This document shows, piece after piece, positions 1 through 6,072 of a stretch of DNA of 8,877 bases. Each line of letters begins with the position of its first letter. Within the stretch, counting starts at the first letter, position 1. The notes under the pieces are model-generated. The model was not told the DNA's origin. It did no database searches and was given only the letters and a program-made list of their open reading frames with translations. This DNA comes from Clostridium sp. CAG:557 (GTDB lineage Bacteria > Bacillota > Clostridia > Oscillospirales > Acutalibacteraceae). The DNA is taken from the NCBI GenBank assembly GCA_000435275.1, contig FR883845.1, positions 23,135 through 32,011 of the forward strand, given 5' to 3'. The position numbers were made by a program, and so were the translations under genes.

Positions 1-729
1 GGCACTTCGTTTATAAGAGCCGCTAAAACTCGGAGAATCATGACAGGTCGTGTCATGAATGAAACCGATACCGGCTTTTTTCAAGCTTTCACATATTGCG
101 TCACCAACCCGGACAACACTGTAGCGTTTGTCTTCTGTTCGAGGATAAAAGCTTTCAAAGTAAAAACCTTGGTCTCTATCCATAAAAGATTCGCATGTGT
201 GTGTGTGGTAAATCAAAACTTGTGGAGAACCATCTTTTTTTATGTTCATATCGGGCTTTTTTGACAGTTCTTCTGCAATGTTAAGTTCGATACCAGATTT
301 ATTGTTAACATAAAAATTTTCGTATTTTAAACCGTTGTCACCAAAATGACTTTCAATGATTTTAAAAGTATTTTCGCCCTCATTATGAGGAATCGAAAAG
401 TCAGATATGTCTGGATAATCACCGCTTTGTGCACGTGCATTTTCTATATTACTGTTTCCAAAATTAGAAATTAATGGAGAATTTGGGCTATGAATATCCA
501 AATTAATAACCTCATTGATGTTAAAATCGCCAACATTTATTTTTGTTTCAGCGCAGCGCATATCACCATCAGACATAATAAAACTCAGAGAGAATACCTC
601 AAATAATCCTAAATTTTTTTTAGATATCTCAAAAACTTGGATAGCCAAGCACAAACAGCAAACTGTCGCGGAACTGGTTGACAAAAAATAAAGGATAAAT
701 TTTTTGAATTTTTTAACGTCAATTAACAT
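1..729 (-). CDS. spoIIP: Stage II sporulation protein P (SpoIIP), C-terminus cut by window edge
   Basis: SpoIIP is a cell-wall hydrolase (amidase and endopeptidase) that works with SpoIID and SpoIIM in the mother cell to thin septal peptidoglycan and drive engulfment; this is family knowledge. The sequence shows 243 codons from ATG at 729 with GGAGG at 737-741, 7 nt upstream. A basic N-terminus is followed by one membrane segment at about residues 11-31, which carries an unusual Cys cluster (C24, C25, C27). Residues 35-165 are a poorly conserved linker. The catalytic domain opens with HTHxxESF at 175-182, then YSVVRVGD at 203-210 and a HDTT...GSYKRS stretch at 225-242, all typical of SpoIIP. 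The C-terminal part lies outside the window. It is 77 bp downstream of gpr, the usual gpr-spoIIP arrangement. It probably has its own SigE-type promoter (see 772-800). Confidence 0.95.
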   Translation of the reverse strand, partial: MLIDVKKFKKFILYFLSTSSATVCCLCLAIQVFEISKKNLGLFEVFSLSFIMSDGDMRCAETKINVGDFNINEVINLDIHSPNSPLISNFGNSNIENARAQSGDYPDISDFSIPHNEGENTFKIIESHFGDNGLKYENFYVNNKSGIELNIAEELSKKPDMNIKKDGSPQVLIYHTHTCESFMDRDQGFYFESFYPRTEDKRYSVVRVGDAICESLKKAGIGFIHDTTCHDSPSFSGSYKRSA

Positions 730-771
730 CCTTTTACCTCCAGACATCCATAAAAGATTTAATCTTTAGTA

Positions 772-800
772 AAAGTATGCAGTTGCCGCAAAATTTATGC
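772..800 (-). promoter_or_regulatory. Candidate SigE-type promoter of spoIIP
   Basis: On the minus strand GCATAAA (794-800) and CATACTTT (772-779) are separated by 14 bp. The Bacillus SigE consensus is roughly KMATATT-N14-CATACAMT, so the match is 5 of 7 and 6 of 8 with exact spacing. Transcription would start near 765 and leave a leader of about 35 nt before spoIIP. SpoIIP is a known SigE-regulon member in Bacillus subtilis, which supports the reading. Use of the site here is inference. Confidence 0.5.
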
Positions 801-806
801 TAGTTA

Positions 807-1691
807 TCAGACTAGTGACATGATATCATTAACAGAAAATTTGGGCTGTAATGCGCCGTTTATAGACATTGCTAGCAATTTTGACGAGCGTTCGATAAGC
901 AAATCTATTTCTCTGGGAGTAACCATCATGAGTTCGCCGCGAGGGGCAGTTTTTTGAGATATTTTTTCAGAGTATCGAGTTATGTCTGAATCCAATAAAT
1001 TTCTAGCCAAAGTTTGAGCATCTACAACGGTTGGAACACCGATTCCAATTACCGGTATTCCCATAGATTCTTGATTTAATCCGGGCCTAGCATTTCCCAC
1101 ACCGGAGCCGGGAGAAATTCCAGTATTACAAATTTGGATGGTTGTACCAAGTCTGCTGGTTTCCATAGAAGCGAGCGCGTCGACTACAATTAACGCAGCG
1201 GGATTTATTTTTTTTATGATGCTTTGAATAATTTCACTGACTTCAATTCCAGTTTGCCCCAAAACTCCAGGAGCGATCGCAGCAACAGAGCGCAGTGCGT
1301 CAAGTCCGGTTGAACGGGCGATTTCTCCCGTTATATGTCTGGTAGCCAAAATAGATTTTATTGTTTTAGGTCCCAATGCGTCGGGAGTTATCGCTTCATT
1401 GCCCAAACCTACCACAAAAATTAAACCTTCACTCGGCAACAGATATCGTATTTGCTTAGAAATTACCTCTATTTTATCATCGATATTTTGAAAATTGTCC
1501 GTAAAAGCCGGCAATTCGATGGTGATATATTCTCCTTTTAGTTTGCCCAATTTTTGAGCAGCAGCGTCGGTTTCAATTGTAACTTGAGTTATTTCTAAAT
1601 CACCGACATTTTTTTTATGCTGTTTTATTCCGCTGTCCGTATGTTTTAACAGCTGAACGGCCTCCATAGCTAAATCTGTTCGAAAATTCAT
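807..1691 (-). CDS. gpr: Germination protease GPR (peptidase family A25)
   Basis: GPR degrades small acid-soluble spore proteins when spores germinate. It is made in the forespore as a zymogen that autoprocesses. The 294-residue product starts at ATG 1691 with GAGG at 1701-1704. The N-terminal FRTDLAMEA stretch is the propeptide/processing region typical of GPR and is short here. The core carries VVGLGNEAITPDALGP (93-108) and LIVVDALASME (167-177). Asp104 and Asp171 align with the two aspartates shown to be essential in Bacillus megaterium GPR. The NTGISPGSGVGN block (189-200) and GIPVIGIGVPTVVDA (211-225) are also family hallmarks. It is shorter than Bacillus GPR but complete in the core. 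It is divergent from rpsT and followed by spoIIP. A forespore promoter is expected, but the upstream sequence shows only a weak candidate. Confidence 0.97.
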   Translation of the reverse strand: MNFRTDLAMEAVQLLKHTDSGIKQHKKNVGDLEITQVTIETDAAAQKLGKLKGEYITIELPAFTDNFQNIDDKIEVISKQIRYLLPSEGLIFVVGLGNEAITPDALGPKTIKSILATRHITGEIARSTGLDALRSVAAIAPGVLGQTGIEVSEIIQSIIKKINPAALIVVDALASMETSRLGTTIQICNTGISPGSGVGNARPGLNQESMGIPVIGIGVPTVVDAQTLARNLLDSDITRYSEKISQKTAPRGELMMVTPREIDLLIERSSKLLAMSINGALQPKFSVNDIMSLV

Positions 1692-1804
1692 AAAAAAACA
1701 CCTCTATTTACGCATTTCTATTTATATTATTGAGTTTTATTTACACTCATATTCCGCTATATGTAATTTTTTAATCAACTTTACATAAAAAAGCTCAAAA
1801 CCTC

Positions 1805-1833
1805 TTGATTTTTTGTCCGCTTGGTGTTATCAT
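1805..1833 (+). promoter_or_regulatory. SigA-type promoter of rpsT
   Basis: TTGATT at 1805-1810 and TATCAT at 1828-1833 are separated by 17 bp. The start site would be near 1840, giving a leader of only about 30 nt before rpsT. That is too short for an elaborate autoregulatory structure. Confidence 0.75.
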
Positions 1834-1870
1834 ATTCTGTAATTGGCAAATTATTAAAGGAGGTGCTCGT

Positions 1871-2134
1871 ATGCCCAATATTAAGTCTGCAAAGAAACGC
1901 GTTAAGGTTATCGCTACTAAGACTGCTAAAAATAAAGCTTATAATTCTGCTTTAAAAACTGCCATCAAAAAGGCGGTTGTTGCTGTCGATTCGAATGCTG
2001 CTAATAAGGCTGAATGCGTTCGTTTAGCTGTTAAAAAAATTGACCAAGCAGAATCTAAAGGAATTCTTCATAAAAACACCGCTTCTAGAAAAAAATCTGT
2101 GCTAGTTCGCAAATTGAATGTTGTTTCAGCCTAG
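1871..2134 (+). CDS. rpsT: 30S ribosomal protein S20
   Basis: S20 is a primary 16S rRNA-binding protein of the small subunit, made of three long basic helices. The product has 87 residues, the normal length. It begins MPNIKSAKKRVKV, with the IKSAKKR motif usual at the N-terminus of S20. It is rich in Lys and Ala throughout, with a KGILHKNTASRKKSVL segment near the C-terminus (about residues 65-80) matching the family's K(G)xxHxNxAARKKSRL signature. The ATG at 1871 was chosen because AAAGGAGGTG lies at 1856-1865. The frame stays open upstream to 1805, but that stretch overlaps the promoter. It has its own promoter and a strong terminator (2156-2187). It is divergent from gpr. Confidence 0.98.
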   Translation: MPNIKSAKKRVKVIATKTAKNKAYNSALKTAIKKAVVAVDSNAANKAECVRLAVKKIDQAESKGILHKNTASRKKSVLVRKLNVVSA

Positions 2135-2155
2135 GTTATTTTTAGGTAGCCGTTT

Positions 2156-2187
2156 AAGCAGAACTTTTTGTTCTGCTTTTTATTATT
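2156..2187 (+). terminator. Rho-independent terminator of rpsT
   Basis: AAGCAGAAC (2156-2164) and GTTCTGCTT (2170-2178) form a perfect 9-bp stem with a TTTTT loop. A T-rich run to about 2188 follows. It sits 21 bp after the rpsT stop and just before the next gene's promoter. Confidence 0.9.
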
Positions 2188-2189
2188 TG

Positions 2190-2218
2190 TTGACTTTTGA
2201 GAGAGTTTTTATTATAAT
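2190..2218 (+). promoter_or_regulatory. Strong SigA-type promoter of the small membrane protein gene
   Basis: TTGACT at 2190-2195 and a perfect TATAAT at 2213-2218 have the optimal 17-bp spacing. This is the closest match to the SigA consensus in the window. The start site would be near 2225, leaving about 20 nt of leader that contains GGAGGTG. Confidence 0.85.
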
Positions 2219-2246
2219 TGTCTTATTAAACTACGGAGGTGCTCTT

Positions 2247-2399
2247 ATGAAACGTAACGATAAATTTGGCTTGATTATTGCAATCGTCGCTACTGCTGCA
2301 ACAATCGCAGCTGCTGTCGCTACTGCTATTGTTTACTTTGAGAAAAAAAGAAAAGATGATGAAGACTTAGACCATTATTTAGATTGTTCTATTCAGTAA
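2247..2399 (+). CDS. Small single-pass membrane protein of unknown function (50 aa)
   Basis: I do not recognise a named family. The 50-residue product starts at ATG 2247 with GGAGGTG at 2235-2241. A longer reading from 2118 would run through the rpsT terminator and this gene's own promoter, so it is unlikely. The protein has a short basic N-terminus (MKRNDK), one hydrophobic helix rich in Ala, Ile, Thr and Val at about residues 8-31, then a basic patch FEKKRK (31-36) and an acidic tail DDEDLDHYLD (37-46). The topology is probably N-out/C-in by the positive-inside rule, which is inference. It has an excellent promoter and a strong terminator, so it is likely a real, well-expressed, independently transcribed gene. 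Its initiation region nearly copies that of rpsT. Confidence 0.8.
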   Translation: MKRNDKFGLIIAIVATAATIAAAVATAIVYFEKKRKDDEDLDHYLDCSIQ

Positions 2400-2429
2400 T
2401 TTAATAGAAGTTTAATTTAACATGTAAAA

Positions 2430-2464
2430 GGGGAGCTGCACTATACCGCGCAGCTCCTTTTTTG
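2430..2464 (+). terminator. Rho-independent terminator after the small membrane protein gene
   Basis: GGAGCTGC (2432-2439) pairs perfectly with GCAGCTCC (2450-2457) around the loop ACTATACCGC, followed by seven Ts (2458-2463 and preceding pairings extend the stem). On the opposite strand it is followed by CCCCTTTT, so it may also weakly terminate mnmA transcripts arriving from the right. Confidence 0.88.
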
Positions 2465-2466
2465 AT

Positions 2467-2502
2467 TTAAAGGCGGCACACTATATCGCGTGCCGCCTTT
2501 AA
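2467..2502. repeat. Second tandem hairpin, perfect 13-bp stem, shared loop
   Basis: TTAAAGGCGGCAC (2467-2479) and GTGCCGCCTTTAA (2490-2502) form a perfect 13-bp stem around ACTATATCGC. The 12-nt core CACTATATCGCG (2479-2490) differs by one base from CACTATACCGCG (2439-2450) in the preceding terminator, at an exact 40-bp offset. No long T run follows on either strand. It sits between convergent genes and ends 24 bp beyond the mnmA stop, so it may act as the first part of a two-hairpin stop or 3'-end protector for mnmA mRNA. That role is inference. Confidence 0.75.
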
Positions 2503-2526
2503 CCGAATAAAAAATAAAAGAATTAG

Positions 2527-3597
2527 TTAAGCAATAATTCCGCCGCCAAGGACGGTATTACCGTCGTAGAAAACAACAGACTGACCGGGCGTAACGGAGC
2601 GCTGTTGACGCTCAAAAGTGACTTTAATCTTGTCATGAGATAACTGAATTAACCGAGCCTTTTCTGGTTTAGCTTGATATCTAATTTTTGCAGTTACTTC
2701 GATTTCGCCGGGAATACTATCAAATGGGATGAAATTGATGTTTGTAGCGATAAGTTCATTGGAATATTGTTCGCCCTCTTCGCCTAAAATTACAGTATTA
2801 TCGGCCGCATTAATGCCAACAACGTACATCGGCTTGCCAAAAGTAACGCCCAAACCTTTTCTTTGGCCAATTGTATAATTTAAAATTCCGCTGTGCTGTC
2901 CGAGGATATTTCCTGATTTATCCACAAAACTACCTTTTTTGCTGATAAAATTAAAATGATTTTTAATAAACTCGACATAATTTTCATTTTTTATAAAACA
3001 AATCTCTTGACTATCTGGTTTTTGAGCAATAGGAAGTCCAAAAACTTCAGCGATTTCGCGAGTTTGAGTTTTTTCAAGATTTCCTAAAGGAAATAACGTG
3101 TGTGCCAAGTGATTTTGTGTAAGGTTATATAAGACATAACTCTGGTCTTTGCTGCTGTTTGCACGTTTTAAAAGCCACTTATTTTTTGTCGCATCAAATT
3201 CCACTATAGCATAGTGACCTGTCGCAATGTAGTCAAAGCCGTGTTCCATAGCGTAGTCGAACATTGCGCCGAACTTTAAAAATTTATTGCAAACGACGCA
3301 AGGATTTGGAGTTCTGCCGTTGCAATATTCGTTTACGAAATTTTCTATGACTTTTTTCTCAAATAAGTCAGTAAAATCCGCGACCATGTGTTTTATTCCG
3401 AGTTTATCCGCAACAATTTTTGCGTCGACAATGTCTTTATTCAGATTATTTTCGTTTTGATAAGTTTGATTCAAATACTTTTCCGGCTTTAATTTTAATG
3501 TAACTCCAGTGACGTCATAACCTTTTTGTTTAAGCAGCAGCGCGGTAACAGACGAGTCGACGCCGCCGCTCATGCCAACCATAACTTTTTTACTCAT
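2527..3597 (-). CDS. mnmA: tRNA-specific 2-thiouridylase MnmA
   Basis: MnmA thiolates U34 of tRNA-Lys, -Glu and -Gln using ATP and sulfur relayed from cysteine through a cysteine desulfurase. The 356-residue form begins MSKKVMVGMSGGVDSS. The PP-loop SGGVDSS is at 10-16. The catalytic pair is the TPNPCVVCN cysteine (C100) and C200 in SQEICFI. GHYA (127-130) and YTIGQRKGLG (241-250) are further family motifs, and the C-terminal beta-barrel domain is complete. The start is uncertain. ATG 3597 fits the family, but the only strong Shine-Dalgarno (GGAGG, 3626-3630) is 28 nt away. ATG 3666 has AAGGTG 4 nt upstream and adds 23 basic residues while overlapping cysS by 34 bp. It follows cysS directly with no promoter seen between, so it is probably in the same T-box-controlled unit. 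Confidence 0.95.
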   Translation of the reverse strand: MSKKVMVGMSGGVDSSVTALLLKQKGYDVTGVTLKLKPEKYLNQTYQNENNLNKDIVDAKIVADKLGIKHMVADFTDLFEKKVIENFVNEYCNGRTPNPCVVCNKFLKFGAMFDYAMEHGFDYIATGHYAIVEFDATKNKWLLKRANSSKDQSYVLYNLTQNHLAHTLFPLGNLEKTQTREIAEVFGLPIAQKPDSQEICFIKNENYVEFIKNHFNFISKKGSFVDKSGNILGQHSGILNYTIGQRKGLGVTFGKPMYVVGINAADNTVILGEEGEQYSNELIATNINFIPFDSIPGEIEVTAKIRYQAKPEKARLIQLSHDKIKVTFERQQRSVTPGQSVVFYDGNTVLGGGIIA

Positions 3598-3608
3598 AAA
3601 TTTTTCAA

Positions 3609-3622
3609 TAAGCTTTTGCTTA
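3609..3622 (-). other. Small hairpin between Shine-Dalgarno and mnmA start
   Basis: On the minus strand TAAGC-AAAA-GCTTA forms a perfect 5-bp stem between GGAGG (3626-3630) and ATG 3597. Folding would cut the effective spacing from 28 to 14 nt. It may reconcile the distant ribosome binding site with the start codon expected from the family, but the stem is short. Confidence 0.4.
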
Positions 3623-3632
3623 AATCCTCCAA

Positions 3633-5054
3633 TCACGCGTTTGCTATGTTGTTTAAGACGCGCCATTTAACACCTTGTGGTGTATCTTCTAGCACGACAT
3701 TTTTATTTTTCAACTCATCACGAATTTTATCTGCAGTTGCCCAGTCTTTATTTTTACGTGCTTGTTGCCTTTTTTCTATTAATTTTTCTATTTCATCGTT
3801 TAATGAATTTTCTTCTTTGTTATACACTAGACCTAAAACATCGGCCAGTTCATCAAATAAGTTAATAGTAAACTGAACGGTAGGTTTTGAAACGTTTGTT
3901 GTCATATTTATATTTGCGTTTATTTCTCTAACCAAATCAAATAAAACCGCAAGAGCATCGGCTGTATTCAAATCGTCGTCCATCGCCTCGATAAATTTAA
4001 ATTTGTAAGACAACAACTTTCCACGCAACTTCATTTCAGCAACGGATTCATCATTAAGAGATTTTTCAAGAATAAACTTTAAATTATTTCTGCAAGTGTA
4101 TAATCTTTCCAACGAAGCGATGCATTGCTCGATTATTTCTTTGCTGTAATTTATAGGACTTCTGTAATGAGATGACAGCATCAAAAAACGAATGGGTTCA
4201 TAACCGTATTGAGTTGCAACGTCTCTGACGGTAAAGAAATTGTTGAGCGATTTGGACATTTTTTTATTATTTATATTGATGTATCCATTGTGCATCCAGT
4301 AATTAGCAAATGGTACACCGTTGCAACATTCACTTTGTGCAATTTCATTTTCATGGTGAGGAAAAATCAAGTCTTGGCCGCCACAGTGAATGTCAATGGT
4401 TTTGCCAAGGTATTTATTTGCCATCGCAGAGCATTCAATATGCCAACCAGGTCGGCCTTTTCCCCACGGAGACTGCCAATAAGGTTCATTTGGCTTTGCA
4501 GACTTCCATAAAGCAAAATCCATTGGGTCTTCTTTGGTTTCACCTATGCTTATCCTTGCGCCGGCTTCCAAGTCCTCCAGCGGCTGATGCGATAATTTTC
4601 CATATTCTCTGAAATGCTTTGTTCTAAAATAAATGTCATCATCTTTTGTTCTGTAAGCGAAGCCTTTTTCCATCAACTTTTTTATTATCGAAATCATCTC
4701 GTTGATATTATCTGTAGCTTTTGGGTGAACGGTAGCTTCTTTTATGTTTAACCCTTTTGCGTCTATTTGATATTCTTCTATAAATTTTTGAGCGACGCTA
4801 TTATAATCGGTGCATTCTTCATTAGCTTTTTTTATTATTTTATCATCTATATCTGTAAAATTTTGAATGAAATCAACTTTTAACCCTCTGTATTCTAAAT
4901 AACGGCGCAAAACATCGAATACGCAAAGTGGTCGAGCATTACCAATATGAATATAGTTATAAACAGTGGGGCCACATGAATAAATTTTTGCATGCCCTTC
5001 TTTTATTGGAGAAAAATCTTCTTTTTTTCGTGTCATGGTGTTGTAAATTTTCAT
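3633..5054 (-). CDS. cysS: Cysteinyl-tRNA synthetase
   Basis: CysRS is a class I synthetase that charges tRNA-Cys in the cytoplasm. The 473-residue product is full length. It carries the HIGH-type motif as HIGN (36-39) in YNYIHIGNARP, and KKMSKSL at 264-270. Zinc ligands, by alignment to E. coli C28/C209/H234/E238, are C27 (YSCGPTVY), C208 (HIECSAM), H233 and E237 (FPHHENEIAQ). These residues give selectivity for cysteine. A DALR-type anticodon-binding region occupies about residues 340-400, and the C-terminal tail is basic. ATG 5054 has GGAG at 5063-5066. A T-box leader precedes it and mnmA follows, with the cysS TGA stop immediately before the GGAGG of mnmA. Confidence 0.98.
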   Translation of the reverse strand: MKIYNTMTRKKEDFSPIKEGHAKIYSCGPTVYNYIHIGNARPLCVFDVLRRYLEYRGLKVDFIQNFTDIDDKIIKKANEECTDYNSVAQKFIEEYQIDAKGLNIKEATVHPKATDNINEMISIIKKLMEKGFAYRTKDDDIYFRTKHFREYGKLSHQPLEDLEAGARISIGETKEDPMDFALWKSAKPNEPYWQSPWGKGRPGWHIECSAMANKYLGKTIDIHCGGQDLIFPHHENEIAQSECCNGVPFANYWMHNGYININNKKMSKSLNNFFTVRDVATQYGYEPIRFLMLSSHYRSPINYSKEIIEQCIASLERLYTCRNNLKFILEKSLNDESVAEMKLRGKLLSYKFKFIEAMDDDLNTADALAVLFDLVREINANINMTTNVSKPTVQFTINLFDELADVLGLVYNKEENSLNDEIEKLIEKRQQARKNKDWATADKIRDELKNKNVVLEDTPQGVKWRVLNNIANA

Positions 5055-5112
5055 TTTTGAAGCTCCTTTATTAAAATTATTTTTAATTTTGCAAATTAAG
5101 TAGCAATTTTAT

Positions 5113-5159
5113 AAAAAACAAACCGCCACCATCTTCCTAAAAAAGGAAAACAGAGGCGG
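5113..5159 (-). terminator. Regulated terminator of the cysS T-box
   Basis: On the minus strand CCGCC (from 5159) pairs with GGCGG (to 5123). An imperfect inner helix with several G-T pairs then runs up to TCCT/AGGA around a short T loop. A T-rich tract down to about 5113 follows. The AACCG of the upstream T-box core can also pair with CGGTT in the 3' arm, which offers mutual exclusion with the antiterminator. Confidence 0.85.
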
Positions 5160-5390
5160 CAAAATAAAAATTAAGCCACGGTTCCACTCCGAATTTATCG
5201 CTCAAAAGTCATATAACGGTGACAAAACCGCATAGAAATACTGCTAAAAAGGTTCCTTCTATGAGCTAAAAAGTGCATTCTTCAGACATTTAATAAAAAG
5301 TAATCGCAGCAAAATACTTTCTCTCTGAGTATTAAATTTATCTGAATACTAGTCTTTTTCAACGCATTTGTACGATATTCATACCATATA
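5113..5390 (-). promoter_or_regulatory. T-box leader (tRNA-Cys responsive) of cysS
   Basis: All of this is read on the minus strand. Stem I is closed by AAAAAG (5354-5359) with CTTTTT (5268-5273). Next is an internal loop with the conserved AGTA (5347-5350) on the 5' side and GAATGCA (5274-5280) on the 3' side. It is capped by TTCAGA (5341-5346) pairing with TCTGAA (5281-5286), then TTTAATA with TATTAAA. The specifier codon is TGC (5275-5277), meaning Cys. The T-box core GGAGTGGAACCGTGGC lies at 5175-5190. Its bulge TGGA matches the UCCA end of tRNA-Cys. The transcription terminator (CCGCC 5155-5159 with GGCGG 5123-5127, then a T run) follows. Uncharged tRNA-Cys should favour antitermination and expression of cysS and mnmA. 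Confidence 0.95.
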
Positions 5391-5396
5391 ACAACT

Positions 5397-5424
5397 ATTA
5401 TATACAAAAAAAATAATAATGCAA
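5397..5424 (-). promoter_or_regulatory. SigA-type promoter of the cysS T-box unit
   Basis: On the minus strand TTGCAT (5419-5424) and TATAAT (5397-5402) are 16 bp apart. The start site would be near 5390, a short distance upstream of Stem I of the T-box. The -35 box begins only 3 bp beyond the pgsA stop. No terminator of pgsA is visible before it, so readthrough from pgsA into the T-box is also possible. Confidence 0.75.
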
Positions 5425-5426
5425 CC

Positions 5427-6005
5427 TTATTTTGAATTTTTTATAATATAAAAATTTTCTTTCATGTAAATGTATCCTGAAAAAACAGTAAAAAATACAG
5501 AAATCCAAACAAAAAAATTGTTAATTGACGAGATAAAGTTTAATTCATTATAAGATAGATTTGCAATTTTTGTAGAAAAACATTGTGAAACCAAAATTAC
5601 AATTATAGCGATAAGTTGCGTTACGGTTTTTGTTCGACCCCAGATGTTTGCTGCAACGACTTTTCCTGAACTCATTGCAACCAAGCGCATTGATGTTACA
5701 AGAAATTCTCTGAGCAAAATAATAATTACTGGTACAGAACTTATTAAATTTAAATCCACAAAGCAAATAAATGCCGACATAACCAACATTTTATCAGCAA
5801 GTGGGTCTAAAAATTTGCCGAAAGTCGTTATTTGACCGTACTTTCTTGCGAGTTTACCATCTAAATGGTCTGTAAAAGACGCTACTAAAAAAACGATCAA
5901 AGCCAAGAAAAATCGGTTAGAAATTGATGTTACAAGTAAAAGTATTATTAAAATAGGGATAAGAAATATCCTAAATATTGTAATTTTATTCGGGGCATTA
6001 AGCAA
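5427..6005 (-). CDS. pgsA: CDP-diacylglycerol-glycerol-3-phosphate 3-phosphatidyltransferase
   Basis: PgsA condenses CDP-diacylglycerol with glycerol 3-phosphate to phosphatidylglycerol phosphate, the committed step of phosphatidylglycerol synthesis at the membrane. The 192-residue protein opens with NAPNKITIFRI, typical of PgsA. It carries the full CDP-alcohol phosphotransferase motif D-x2-DG-x2-AR-x8-G-x3-D-x3-D at residues 46-71 (D46, D49, G50, A53, R54, G63, D67, D71). Four to six hydrophobic segments surround it, at about 10-30, 33-45, 74-98, 128-142 and 163-182. The start is TTG 6005 with GGTAGG at 6015-6020. The nearby ATG at 6025 is out of frame. It lies downstream of recA-recX, separated by the cloverleaf element, and has no convincing promoter of its own. 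Confidence 0.95.
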   Translation of the reverse strand: MLNAPNKITIFRIFLIPILIILLLVTSISNRFFLALIVFLVASFTDHLDGKLARKYGQITTFGKFLDPLADKMLVMSAFICFVDLNLISSVPVIIILLREFLVTSMRLVAMSSGKVVAANIWGRTKTVTQLIAIIVILVSQCFSTKIANLSYNELNFISSINNFFVWISVFFTVFSGYIYMKENFYIIKNSK

Positions 6006-6072
6006 AATTTTATACCTACCTTCATGATGTTAATTTTGCACTAAATTTATAGTTTTTATGTGCTCACAATGG

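Noticed and set aside
40..264. 74-codon plus-strand reading frame at the left edge
   Set aside because: It is antisense to spoIIP, whose frame shows clear family motifs; there is no ribosome binding site or recognisable product.
800..816. CTAGT-TATCAG-ACTAG hairpin at the gpr stop
   Set aside because: The stem has only 5 bp and no T run follows, so it is not a credible terminator.
1725..1755. Possible SigG/SigF promoter of gpr (GGAATA-N18-AATAATA, minus strand)
   Set aside because: The -10 lacks the leading C and one other consensus base and the region is very AT-rich, so the match is too weak to list as a feature.
4209..4612. Two overlapping 100-codon plus-strand reading frames
   Set aside because: Both are antisense to the catalytic core of cysS and have no initiation signals or recognisable domains.
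6006..6072. Possible separate promoter for pgsA (TTGTGA with TATAAA/TAAATT, minus strand)
   Set aside because: The spacing is only 12-14 bp, too short for SigA, so pgsA is more safely read as part of the recA-recX transcript.
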